DNA of 64,000 nucleotides from Chenopodium formosanum. Lineage: Eukaryota > Streptophyta > Magnoliopsida > Caryophyllales > Amaranthaceae. Under the pieces are notes generated by a model. It ran no database searches, was not told the DNA's origin, and worked only from the letters and a program-made list of their open reading frames with translations. Position 1 is the first letter of the stretch, and the number at the start of each line of letters is the position of its first letter. A program made the position numbers and the translations under genes. Where the stretch lies: the NCBI GenBank assembly GCA_024500155.1, contig CM044877.1, positions 77,488,001-77,552,000 of the forward strand, written 5' to 3'. Below, piece by piece: positions 1 through 10,408 of the stretch.

Positions 1-105
1 CGACTCCTTGGTCACACCCAAGAGTGCCAACGTAACAGACTTCTTCACCCTCCCAATGTCACCATTGCCGTGGCGGTGTTGGAAATCAGAGGATTTGGGA
101 CTCAT
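1..105 (-). CDS. Small acidic protein gene, 5' end only (module I)
   Basis: The first 35 codons of a gene that continues beyond the left edge, starting at the ATG complementary to 103-105. The residues (MSPKSSDFQHRHGNG, then VKKSVTLALLGVTKES) match the complete copy at 13184-13549 apart from a short Gly/Asp-rich length difference after residue 15. The family is not recognised and no function is assigned. A TATA-like box lies about 90 bases upstream and is shared with the other copies, which supports a real transcription unit. Confidence 0.6.
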   Translation of the reverse strand, partial: MSPKSSDFQHRHGNGDIGRVKKSVTLALLGVTKES

Positions 106-191
106 GGTTGAAGATTACTAATGAATTAAAACTTGGTACCAACAAATAATTTGAAGTATTTTTGGAATGATAGAAGTCATGAGCTAAGGAG

Positions 192-199
192 TATTTATA
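192..199 (-). promoter_or_regulatory. TATA box of the small acidic protein gene
   Basis: TATAAATA on the minus strand, about 90 bases upstream of the ATG, inside a block conserved at 13646-13653 and in altered form at 24243-24250. The conservation and spacing are seen; promoter activity is inferred. Confidence 0.55.
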
Positions 200-244
200 A
201 GGGGTTGCAAAAGCGGTGTATGTACTACGTGATCAACAAGATAT

Positions 245-512
245 CCAAAATAAATCTGATAAAATTTTACCAACATTATGGAAAGTTTTATTATTTTTTA
301 AAAAAAATAAAATTGTGAAAGATATTAACCCATACCCAAAATAAATCTGATAAAATTTAACCAAATTATGGAAAGTTTTATTATTTTTTTGTAATAAAAT
401 ATTAACCCAACCCTACTATCAAAATAAATCTGATAAAATTTAACCAAATTATGGAAAGTTTTATTATTTTTTTTAATATTTTTTTGTAATAAAATATTAA
501 CCCAACCCTACT
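245..512. repeat. Minisatellite upstream of the small gene, 3 copies
   Basis: Three copies of a roughly 83-91 base unit starting near 245, 336 and 419. Each contains AAAATAAATCTGATAAAATTT followed by a TATGGAAAGTTTTATTATTTTTT core. Module II has two copies and module III about one decayed copy at the same place. Confidence 0.75.
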
Positions 513-972
513 ATCAATACCCTTTACATGTACTCCGTACACGGTATATACCTACTAATTGGCTTGATATAGTCAAGGATATTTTGAGGAATATTATTGT
601 CAGATTTTTAAAGATTTTTGAAAATCTAATTCAGTTTAGCTTTAGACAAGAAAAATATATATTGCAAAAACACAATAACATACTGAGTGTATAATGCATA
701 ACACACAAAACACAATATCATATGAATATGATTCAACATTACAACCAGTTGATCAAATTAATAATAAACGTCGAAATGGTTCAAAACTGCAAAAGCAAAA
801 AGAAAATAAAATTACAAAGTCACATAGTCTGCTTGATCAAACACACACTTGGTTGTCCAGCATTTTCACATCTAACATATCTCAACAGACAACAGTCAAT
901 TGCACAGCTATGAGATAAGAACATGAAAACGAGTTATCGTGTAGATATATATACTAAGCATGAAATCGTATA
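513..972. other. Intergenic, module flank
   Basis: No gene seen. The stretch is paralogous to about 14090-14500 (shared ATTTTGAGGAATATT and CACACAAAACACAATATCA-like blocks). It represents the 3' flank of F-box A, shortened by a deletion ending near 985. Confidence 0.5.
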
Positions 973-1976
973 CTAGTAGAAAGATAGTCGTAGAAGGATT
1001 CGAGAGCGATCCTCTGAATATGTTAATGGCTTCAGATAATCGAAGCATCTGATAACATTAGGCTGCGAGATGGAAACCAGTTTTGTCCAAGACTCAGCAT
1101 AATAGTCATGCATCACCCACAAATCAAAGCTTTCTTTAGAGTAATGACAGAGAAAACAAAGACTACCCCCTAAAAGACCAAGACTCATGCAGAAATCTGT
1201 GTCAACATAATTTGGCTGTGTAACCACCCTGCATTTTTCCACTCCAAGATCAAAAGCTATGAGTAGATTCGAGCTACTGTACAAGTCAGAACTTTGACGT
1301 GCCACCCAATGCAAAGCTCCATTTGTATGAACTCCATAGCATGGATAGCAAACAAAGTAAGGAAAATGATACATCTGTTTCCAACTTTTGGCTTTCAAAC
1401 TATATACTTGAACTTCAGTATGAACTGCACCACCTTTGTACCGGTTGTGCTGTTGTAGCATAACGACTATCTTGTAGTCATCAGCAGTGCGATCATAGCC
1501 AAATCCATGGATAAAGTAACGGAACACATTAAAAGCATGCTCGAAATGAAAATCAGGACAATAAATTTTTTCATGTTTGCCAGTATAAAGGTTCCAAAGG
1601 GCGAAATTCTGGTCCTTGCACAAGCAGATCAAGCCATTACAAGAGCCCACGATATCAGTATATCCATCATCACATAAAAGTGGGTGGCTGATCTCAGTGG
1701 CCTTATTAAGCAGCCGAGCATTCACTGACAGCAACCTATTCCCCTTAAGAATCAGTGACAAACCACTGTTGCACTTCCTCAGAACATCAAGATGCATCTT
1801 AATAAACTCTGGCCCATGAATGAGATTGTACCAGGTCTTGCAAACACGTTGAATCTGCATAAGGGTCTTAACAGGAAGCTGAGAAAAAAATATGACAAAG
1901 CACTTTCTCTGGAAGGGTTGCTAAGGGAAAGCTTAACTTCATAGGTTGTTCCTTTTGCCTTGTCACAGCATAATTT
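973..1976 (-). pseudogene. F-box type A gene, broken (module I)
   Basis: Homologue of the F-box genes at 7275-8462 and 14871-15963. The exon would begin at 1976, just after a TTGCAG acceptor. An A run at about 1884-1890 is seven bases here but six in both paralogues; the extra base shifts the frame inside the F-box, between CHIF and the VKTL segment. The rest of the F-box and the associated domain (GFGYDRTADDYKIV, NGALHWVA) stay open from a MQIQRVCKTWY segment at 1860. The 3' end is also lost: near 985-997 the sequence jumps from the codon series for SEDRSRI into what in module II is downstream flank. Compared with module II, about 480 bp including the C-terminus and last exon are missing. 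Not expected to make a normal protein. Confidence 0.85.
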
Positions 1977-2584
1977 CTGCAATAAAAATGAAAAAAAAAA
2001 TAAATAAAAATATAATAAAATACAATGTGGTCAATGGAATAGGGATTTCTAATAAAGATTTTCAAAGTGCTACTATATCCTCATAAGTAATCTCTAAAAA
2101 TAAAAGGCAACTAAAAGCATAAGAAAACCATAAGTAGGATTCTTATCTTACAAAGGCAAATGATATATATAACCTAATATATATGTATAAGAAAACATAA
2201 GTAGACAACTAAAAGCATTTGATAACCATATCATACATTCTGAACATTATAGCATTTCAGAAGATTGTGTTAAATTTTTATACATAAGAACATAACACTT
2301 AGGGATACATAGAGCAAAACCCTTTTCAATTCAATGAGAACCTTATTTGTTGAATCTTTACTGCCAAAAAAATAATATAGCACCAGATAAAATACAAGTA
2401 GCAGTGTAGCACAACAAGAAAGAAAATAAAATAATGAACAACTATGATCAAAAGAAATCTATGCAAGTAATCGAAGTAGAGAAAAGGTACACACCAAAAT
2501 GAACAAAAACTGTAAACAACAATACCCTGGTGAAATTAACAAAGCAGGCTTGAAGGTGAAAGTAAAGATCAAGATATAAATCTG
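1977..2584. other. Intergenic between A and B, module I
   Basis: AT-rich. It should hold the unplaced 5' exon and intron of F-box A and the 3' flank of F-box B. It is closely paralogous to 15965-16487. No further coding sequence was recognised. Confidence 0.4.
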
Positions 2585-3731
2585 CTACCTTGTCTGGCTC
2601 CTATGGCTGAAATTCTCAGGATCAAGTAGACTTCCAGAAAAGACCTTTGCTCCGAATAAATTTGGCAGGTGACGTATGTTAACATGCCTAATTGTCTTCT
2701 TTTGCAAGTGATACCAGACAAACTTTTTAAAGTCTAATTCCAACAGAACTTCACTTCCATTCTTAGAGTACATCAATGGTGTGATATACTCAAAGTATTT
2801 AATTGGCCTTGGGTGAGTAATTGAAATTAGTTTGCACCATTGATTAGAATCCTTCATCACCCACATATCAGCACCGTGTTTTGGGTATGTGCAAATTATA
2901 CAAAGAGATTCTCCTAAGAGCCCCAAGCTCATGTGGAAATGTATGTCATCATATTCTGGTTGTTGCACTACTCTGCACTTTTCGAGACCAAGATCAAACG
3001 CCATAATTAGAAAGGAGGTACCATCCATCTCATGCCTTGGTCGTGCAACCCAGTGCAATGCTCCATTTGCAAAGACACCAGGGCATGCATCACAGATAAT
3101 GTAGGGAAAATCATCAATCCTTCTCCAATTGTTGGCTTTTAAACTGTAAATACGGACCTCAGAACCAACAAAGGTGTCACAATCAGGGTCCACGAAGCCA
3201 TATTCATCATAACCACAAACTTGGTGACATTGCAAACACTGGACAACCTTGTAGTCATCAAAAATAGGATCATATCCAAATCCACAAATTAACGAGTGAT
3301 AGACATTTGAAACATTTTGGGACTGGGATTCAGAAATAGGCAACCTACAACCTCTTCCAGCCAGGGGATTCCACAGAACAACATCTTTATGTTGGTTGGC
3401 TATACACAACAAGCCATTGCATGAACCCTCTATATAAGTCCAGCCCTCAGGGCACGTCAGAGGGTGGTTGACCTGAACTGCTCTATTCAGATTAAGATCA
3501 ACCATATGCAGCTTCTCCTCTCTAATAATGAGGTTCAAGTTTTCATTGCTTTTTCCAGACACCTCAAGATGCTCTTTAGCAAAATCAGGTTCACGAATAA
3601 GACTATTCCATTCCTTGCAAACACATCTTAACCGTGAAAGGGTCATAGCAGGGAGACGAGATAGTATATTGTAAAGCAGAATCGTTGGGAGTGTTGCCAA
3701 CTGACTGCTGAGCTGCCCTGATTGCGCATTT
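2585..3731 (-). CDS. F-box protein with F-box-associated domain, type B (module I)
   Basis: Main exon of an intact F-box gene, about 380 codons from the acceptor to the stop at 2585-2587. The F-box lies near the start (LATLPTILLYNILSRLPAMTL, then CVCKEWNSLIREPDF). The F-box-associated interaction region follows, with CNGLLCI, VLWNPLAGR, GFGYDPIFDDYKVV, VRIYSLKANNWRR, NGALHWVA, and a C-terminal LELDFKKFVWYHL strand. Such proteins bind SKP1 through the F-box and present substrates to SCF ubiquitin ligases; the substrate is unknown. A TTGCAG acceptor sits just before 3731. Reading continues upstream from an apparent Met at 3787, but that part looks like intron (see the finding), so the true start is probably in an upstream exon. 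The stop TAG overlaps an AG|GTAGCA donor-like site, so a further 3' exon is possible. Closest relative in the window: 16488-17670. Confidence 0.8.
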
Positions 3732-4218
3732 CTGCAATGTGTAAAAAAAGCAAATACAATAGCCAACAAATTAGTTGTTGAAAACAAATTAACTATAATT
3801 CATGGTCTCAACATTTTCTTAACATGAAAGGAAGAACAACAACATTATTCCTTAGAGGAAACCGAGTAATAGGTCTTCTACCACATATTTCTTCCGATAC
3901 TATAGTATATAACTCTAAATAGAAGCTAAATTCCTTTTTCAACCTTAGGGCATAACCGCATAAAGAAAGAGGAGCACAATATGTAAATTATCAAAAAATA
4001 CAATCACAAAGAGATAGATAACAATGTAGTAACCAAGATGCCTAAGTCTTGAATCTATTACTAAGGCCATAACTTAATTACTTAAACTATCTAAAACCAG
4101 ACCTACACTATGAAAAGTAACATAAACTAGGATAGACAGATATAACTATATAACATAAGATTATGCAATACAACCAGTCATCAAAACAAGATAATAGAAT
4201 CCCAAGAATGTCATCAAG
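3732..4218. other. Intergenic between B and C, module I
   Basis: No gene recognised. The first 60 bases are the presumed intron 5' of F-box B. The remainder is AT-rich flank resembling the downstream side of type C copies in other modules. Confidence 0.4.
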
Positions 4219-4878
4219 TTACAAAGTAAAAGGGGGAGGGTGATACCTCTTCTTTTTAGGCTTTTTTTTCTTCTTCTTTTTCTTGTGACAATCAAGTGGA
4301 ACAAGGCTTTCCACCATCAGTACAGCATCAAACGACCAAGGAATACCACGAGTATTCACCTTCTTGGCTCTTCGGCGCTTCACATCAAGCCACACAAGTT
4401 TCTTAAAGTCTTGCTCAATAAGAACCTTCTCCAAACCATGCTCCTTTGAATAGGCTATAGGCTTCAAAGCTTCATAGAAACCAAGACTATCCCACTGAGG
4501 AACCGAAAACACTAAACTCCAAGACTCCCTCACACCATACTCCTTCATGATCCACACATCATTCCTAAGTTTAGGGTAAATGGCCAATACCATAAGACAC
4601 CCTTCAAAAACTCCCACCTTAAAAAAGAAACTTGAATCCACCCTCGAATAATTAGGCTGTGGCACAACCTTATACTCCTCCGTCTCGAAATCGAATGCAA
4701 CAATCAACCTAGACCCGTCCAATACCGCCTTTCGAACCACCATCCAATGCAAACACCCATTAACAAATGCACCCCAACACATACCATAACCAATGTAATA
4801 TTCATTAGGAAAATCTCTAACCCTTTTCCAAGCATTATCCTTCACACTATAAACCTTAACTTCACTAACATGAGTCAC
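4219..4878 (-). pseudogene. F-box type C gene, N-terminally truncated (module I)
   Basis: Codes for the C-terminal half of a type C protein: SEVKVYSVKDNAWKR, VNGCLHW, IVAFDFETEEYKVVPQPNY, WIMKEYGVRESW, KKLVWLDVKRRR, VLMVESLVPLD, then a Lys-rich tail. The F-box and first half of the associated domain are absent. Homology stops just upstream of 4870, where the sequence becomes unrelated. The AG|GTATCA donor at 4247, seen in all type C copies, is retained. A truncated transcript cannot be excluded, but the protein would lack the SKP1-binding module. Confidence 0.8.
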
Positions 4879-5201
4879 AGCAACAAAAACTTCATCAATT
4901 GTGCATATGGGCCTATCGGCAGTTGCACGCTTCTATATGATTGGAATCAAAGTCTATTTTCGAGCTCTGTTGTTGTCAACTACATCTAAATGGGTCTAAA
5001 GTTAAAAAATCATATTTTGTTTTTTTAATCTATTCTTTCAATGTAAAAATGAAAGAAAAATATGTTTAAAAAAATAATAATAATCTAGTCCCTTTAGTGA
5101 AATAGTTACACGAGTTCATATAGGCATTTCCAATGTTGGAAATATCAATATCATGTAAGTTTTTTAACATCTCGAATCTTGGCGTACAGGTTAATAATAC
5201 G
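4879..5201. other. Intergenic
   Basis: No gene, and no similarity to the missing half of F-box C was seen. The break of module I lies at its right edge. Confidence 0.4.
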
Positions 5202-5491
5202 TACTCCCTCCGTCTCCGAAAGAACGACTTATTTGACCTAATTTTAGTTCCAAAAAGAATGACCCATTAGCATTAAAATACCCACCAATTTGCAATAATA
5301 TTTGTGCAAATTAGCTTCTCCATATAATATTTTATTTTTTTATATACTTTTATTACTATCTCTCTTTACTTTCTTGTAAACCCCATGTAAATTTATCTTT
5401 CCAATATATTTTTACTTCTTTTTATTTAACTTTATTAATAACCGCAAAATCAACCCAAAAGGGTCGTTCTTTCGGGGACGGAGGGAAAGTA
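5202..5491. mobile_element. Stowaway MITE
   Basis: Terminal inverted repeats CTCCCTCCGTCTCCGAAAGA and TCTTTCGGGGACGGAGGGA, about 285 bp, AT-rich and non-coding, with TA at the left end and a slightly degraded right end. It is the same family as 9833-10122, in the opposite orientation. Stowaway elements are mobilised by Tc1/mariner transposases. Confidence 0.85.
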
Positions 5492-6595
5492 AAATATTAA
5501 AATTGATAAAGTTAGGAGACAGAGAGAGTGGTTGGATAACTTATCATTGTGGAAAAATTATAGTAGTAGAAAATGATTGCCTCTTTTCACCACCCAAAAA
5601 AAAAAAAAGATTGCCTAAAATAAATTGAATATGATGTGCAGGGGAAAAATAAGAAAGAGAAAGTTGTTAGCTATTCAACCAATGTGGCTTCTTATGTTTT
5701 ATAGAAATGGAAGATGGATTAAGAGCTTTGTTTTAAATTCAATTAGAGCAATTTAAGTCTTTTTTTTTTTTTAATTTACCATTATGTACCATTCATGGTC
5801 TCGTAGTCAATACGAAAGACATTCTAGAGCCCCATTCTATCTTGTTCCTGATAAGTTCATTTTAAAAAAAAATTGTAGAATAAAACAGATCTCAAATACA
5901 CACTCTGGAAGAATGATCTTGCATCATTACATTGCATAACTCAAACTAAACTGAGTGTATGCATCAAACACAAAGAGCAATACCACGGTTCAACATAACA
6001 ACCAAGTCTTAGCAGTCTGACAAAATTCGATCAAAGTTTAAAGGATTAACAGTCTTAACACACACACACAAAAGAAAAAAACAAAAAAAAAGGGCAAATG
6101 GAAAAAGCTACAGGATCAGCATTTTAAGGCCATATATCCCCAAATTTACAAAAGGCTAATATAAATTTCTACCATATTGCAGCAATCTCCATATTCAGCA
6201 GTCAAAACACCTGTGTATCAAGAACATGAAAACGAGTTATCCACACGGCCTTAAGTAGATTATAAAATGGAAATGCAAAATTGAAAGTATACCATTTTCA
6301 AAACTTAACACCAAACTACCAATCTAAAAATTTTAGCATAAATTTACCTAACAAATCCAACAAATTAGACATCATGTAAAAACAAGCTCCAATAAGCCTC
6401 GAACAGACCAATTCCAAAACTAGTGATATCTTTTTTAGTTTCTTTTTTTTTTTTATAATAAGTGTTACTGACAAAAATGATAGACATAAAATCATACCGC
6501 GGAGTAGAATATGAGTTGCAAATAGTTTGCTAAAAAGTTCAGGTGCAGTTCTAACCTCAGAATCTCCAAGCTTAACTTCATCAGTGTATCTGCGC
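5492..6595. other. Intergenic, 3' flank of F-box A (module I')
   Basis: No independent gene. From about 5880 it is related to the A-gene 3' flanks of the other modules (shared CTGAGTGTATGCAT-like and AAGTTTAA blocks). It contains several A and T runs. Confidence 0.4.
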
Positions 6596-8462
6596 TCAAA
6601 GTTTCGGTTTGAATCCCTTGCTTAAGAATCCATCCACATCATGCCTACAAAACAAATCACTTGACAAAAATCACAAAATGATCATCTTCCAAAGTGCTAA
6701 AAAAATACATGTCCTTAAATAAAATTTCATGGTTAACTTCTTATTTTGGACAAATTTATGAAGAGAGAAAAAAAGTTGTATAAAGAGTGATAAAACATAA
6801 CATTGCAAAAAATTATTTTAAGACATATACAAAAATGAAGTATGCAAATTTAAATTTGGAACAATTAAGTCATCATTCACATTAATTAATTGATTCCCTT
6901 GTTAGCGTAATTAAAGGTCAACTCAATTACAAGGTACACCTTCTGTTTAAGTGGAAAGTAGATCCTATTTGACTTTTTGGGTGAAACAGTAAAAAAAAGA
7001 AAAAGAAAAAAAAAAAGAAAATTGTTTAATCTCATTAGTATTACAAAGTTCGTATTAATACTACAAAGTGGATCAATGTAGTGTGGTAAGGGATGGTAAA
7101 ACTACCACAAAAGAAAGTGTAATTTTTGTCCTAAGAAAATTTAGCAACTTTAGGAAGATCAATAAAAGCAACCTACAAGAAGTAGAAAGAACAATGAGGC
7201 AAAAAGAGAGTACTTGACACTGCAACAAAAAGAATTAAAAAATAAATGTCATTGCAAACACAAAATATCAATACCTTTCTTTCTTGTTCCTACTTTTTTG
7301 AGTTCTCTCAAGTGGTTGCTCATGGATAACCTGGAAGTTCTTCATAGCATTGCCGATCGGAACAATACTACTTGAACACATATCAGTTTCAAATGCTTTC
7401 GGCAGGCCATGAATATGGATATACTTGATTGTCTTCTTTGTCAAGCTATACCAAAGTAGCTTTTCATTGTCTTGCACAAAAAGGACTTCAGAGCCATCCT
7501 CAGAATATGCTAATGGCTTCATGTACTCAAAGCATCCAATTACATTACGCTGTGAGATTGATACCAGTTTCATCCAAGACTCGGAAAGATAGTCATCCAT
7601 CACCCACAAATCGAAGCTTTCTTTAGGATAATGGCAGAGAAAACAAAGTCTACCTCCTAGTACACCAATATTCATGTGGAAATCGGTGTCCATATAATTT
7701 GGCTGAGTAACCACCCTGCATTTCTCTACTCCAAGATCAAAAGCTATTAGCAGATTTGAGTTACTGTACAAGTCGGGACTCTGACGTGCCACCCAATGCA
7801 CTGCTCCACTTGCATAAACTCCATAACATGGATAGCAAACAAAGTAAGAAAAATGATGCATCAGTTTCCAACTTTTGGCTTTCAAACTATATACTTGAAC
7901 TTCAGTATGAACTGTACCGCCTTTGAGCCGGTTGTGCTGCTGTAACATAGAGACTATCTTGTAGTCATCAGTAGTGGGATCATAGCCAAATCCATGGATA
8001 AAGTAATGGAAGAGATTGAATGCATGCTCGAAATGAAAATCAGAACAAGGGATTTTCTCATGTTTGCCAGTATATGGATTCCAAAGGGCGATGTTCTGGT
8101 CCTTGCACAAGCAGATTAAGCCATTACAAGAACCCACAATATCAGTATATCCATTATCACATAAAAGTGGGTGATTGATCTCAACAGCTTTATTAAGCTG
8201 ATGAGCATTCACTGAGAAAAACCTATCCCCCTTAAGAACGAGTGACAAACCACTGTTGCACTTCCTCGGAATTTCAAGATGCATCTTAATAAAATCTGGC
8301 CCATTAATAATACTGTACCATGTCTTGCAAACACATTGAATCTGCAAAAGGGTCTTAACAGGAAGCTGAGAAAAAATATGACAAAGCACTTTCTCTGAAA
8401 GGGTTGCAAAGAGACAGTTCAACTTCATCGGTTTTTCCTTTTGCATAATCACTGAATCATTT
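6596..8462 (-). CDS. F-box protein with F-box-associated domain, type A (module I')
   Basis: The best-preserved type A gene. The main exon runs from an acceptor just above 8462 to a donor (AAAG|GTATTG) at 7275. A short last exon at 6644-6596 follows a TTTTGTAG acceptor and adds HDVDGFLSKGFKPKL before a TGA. The frame is kept across the roughly 630-bp intron, and the last-exon peptide is conserved in module III. The F-box is near the start (LFATLSEKVLCHIFSQLPVKTL, CVCKTWYSIINGPDF), followed by CNGLICLC, ALWNPYTGKH, GFGYDPTTDDYKIV, VQVYSLKAKSW, AVHWVARQS and LLWYSLTKKT. The likely role is SCF substrate receptor. ATG codons at 8446 and 8434 could serve as starts, but paralogues lack them, so initiation in an upstream exon is more likely. 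Without splicing the frame would end at 7268. Confidence 0.8.
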
Positions 8463-9832
8463 CTGCAAAGAAGACAATGTGATCAGCTTGAAAGTAAAAT
8501 ACAAGATCTTTATAATGCTTTGTGAAGTCTTGGTTCTTGTTCCCCTTGTTTTCCGGGAACAGGAGTTCTTAGAAGATCACTCAAATCTATATGATTATAT
8601 GGGAATGATTCCCACTGTCATCCTATCTAGTTATCTTATCTACTTCTGATGTCCTTAACTGACCACACCCCCCCCCCCCCCACCCCCAACCCCCCAAAAG
8701 CCACCTTATTCTTCTATTCCAAGATTATGCTCCCCTAAATAGGGGAATATGACCCTGTTCCTGTAGACGGTGAGAGCCTAAAGAAATACAAAGCATGCCA
8801 AGCAAATCATACAAATCAATTGTGAGCAAACATAATAATCATGTGACATTTCAAGTGAGAAGTATAAGTTGACTATATAAATCAGATATTTTTATGGCCC
8901 AACTTAACATACCACCAGGCACCAGCCCTGAGACAATTTCAATAATGAAAAAAACATTCTTGAGAAACATGACTCAGAGTACCACAACTGATCCATGATT
9001 ATGAATTTTATGATATAAATTGAGGCACTAGGGTGCAGAAGGTGATCAACTCAAGATGTTTCAGCAAAAGAGTCACACTATTAGCATACTTGTTCATATT
9101 ACAAGAGGCAACCCACTTTTCAAATTACTGTCTTCATACTCAAGTATTTTTAATATATAATGATACTATTATGTTGAATTCCAAAGGTATGTTCTGCTGC
9201 TTCGCAAAACCAGTAATTTTTTTACTCTAGTTTTCCTTTAAACAACCCTTTTAAGATAAAGCCTCAACTTCTCAACCGGCTTGGACATAGGCCACATAAG
9301 AACAACAACAATAACGCCACAAACACATCACTACTTTACTATGATCACAAGGATGAAGTTCCTAAATATATATGTACACAGTACTTCTATTTGATTGACA
9401 ACACTTTATCACTATAAAAAATGCAAGTCAATATCCAAATAAAAGCATTGAGTCACGTTACCCGGAACGTAGGACGTCATGGAACTCCATCAAAGACAAA
9501 CCGGACTGTGAGCCACCACAAACCGGAATGAGTCAGATCCTCGTTTCGGGACACATGACCTAGTTTGTGGAACGTGCCATCGTCCCACGTTCCGTGTATC
9601 GTTGGCAATGACAAATACTGAAGAACTTTCTAGAAACATATGACTAAGCAACTATAAAGAAAAATAGACCGATCATCAACATTACAGTGGCCTAAGACAT
9701 TTATTCCTTCAAAATTTCTAGAACAAAGCTCCAAACAAGAGATAACTTCCCTTTTCAGCAAAAGAATTCCAAAGGAGCATAACAGCTTAAGAAGGAGCTT
9801 CATATCCACCAAGGCAATCACAAATAGATATA
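8463..9832. other. Intergenic between A and C, module I'
   Basis: Contains a C-rich run (about 8669-8696) and a stretch (8800-9250) paralogous to 19770-20230. There is also a stretch of about 400 bp (9259-9675) absent at the matching place in module II. No gene recognised. Confidence 0.5.
9259..9675. repeat. Insertion-like segment, less AT-rich
   Basis: Relative to module II, where TTAAGATCAAAATTACAGTGG is continuous near 20230-20250, this copy carries about 400 extra bases. Part of it (9463-9592) is GC-richer than its surroundings and bounded by GGAACGTAGGACG and CGTCCCACGTTCC, a near-perfect inverted repeat. Family not recognised. Confidence 0.45.
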
Positions 9833-10122
9833 TACTCCCTCCGTCCCCGAAAGAACGACTCATTTGGGTTGATTACGCGGGTATTAAGAAATTTAAATAA
9901 AAAAAAGTAAAAGTATATTGAAAATATAAATTTACATGGGTTTGTAAAAAAATAGAGAGAGAAAGTGATAATAAAATTACACGGAAAATCAAATTTTTAT
10001 ATGGGAAGCTAATTTTTCACAAATATTGTTGCAAATTGGTGCGTGTTTTAATGCAAATGGGTCATTCTTTTTGGGACTAAAATTAGGCCAAATGGGTCGT
10101 TCTTTCGGGGACGGAGGGAGTA
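9833..10122. mobile_element. Stowaway MITE with TA duplication
   Basis: Terminal repeats CTCCCTCCGTCCCCGAAAGA and TCTTTCGGGGACGGAGGGAG flanked by TA on both sides, 286 bp between the TAs. The matching empty site is visible in module III (about 26380-26400, AGATATATAACAAATTT), and a diverged one in module II near 20395. Insertion therefore followed the module duplication. Confidence 0.92.
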
Positions 10123-10408
10123 ACAAATTTAACAAGAGAACTACAATTTAAACGCCATAAGCTAACTAATTAACTTAACTGTCACCCTTAAGCCACATAC
10201 GGATAAAAGAGGATTCATCCAACATACCATGATATTGCAATAAAAGGTACAAATAGATAATGCAACAGAACCAATAATACTAATGGTGACAACATCACAA
10301 TAATGCTATTATGTAAAACAACCGCGCATCAAATGATAAAAGAATCATATGAAAAGCTCATTAAGCTACAAATATAAGGAGGCAGAGATATACAAGATAT
10401 CATGATAC

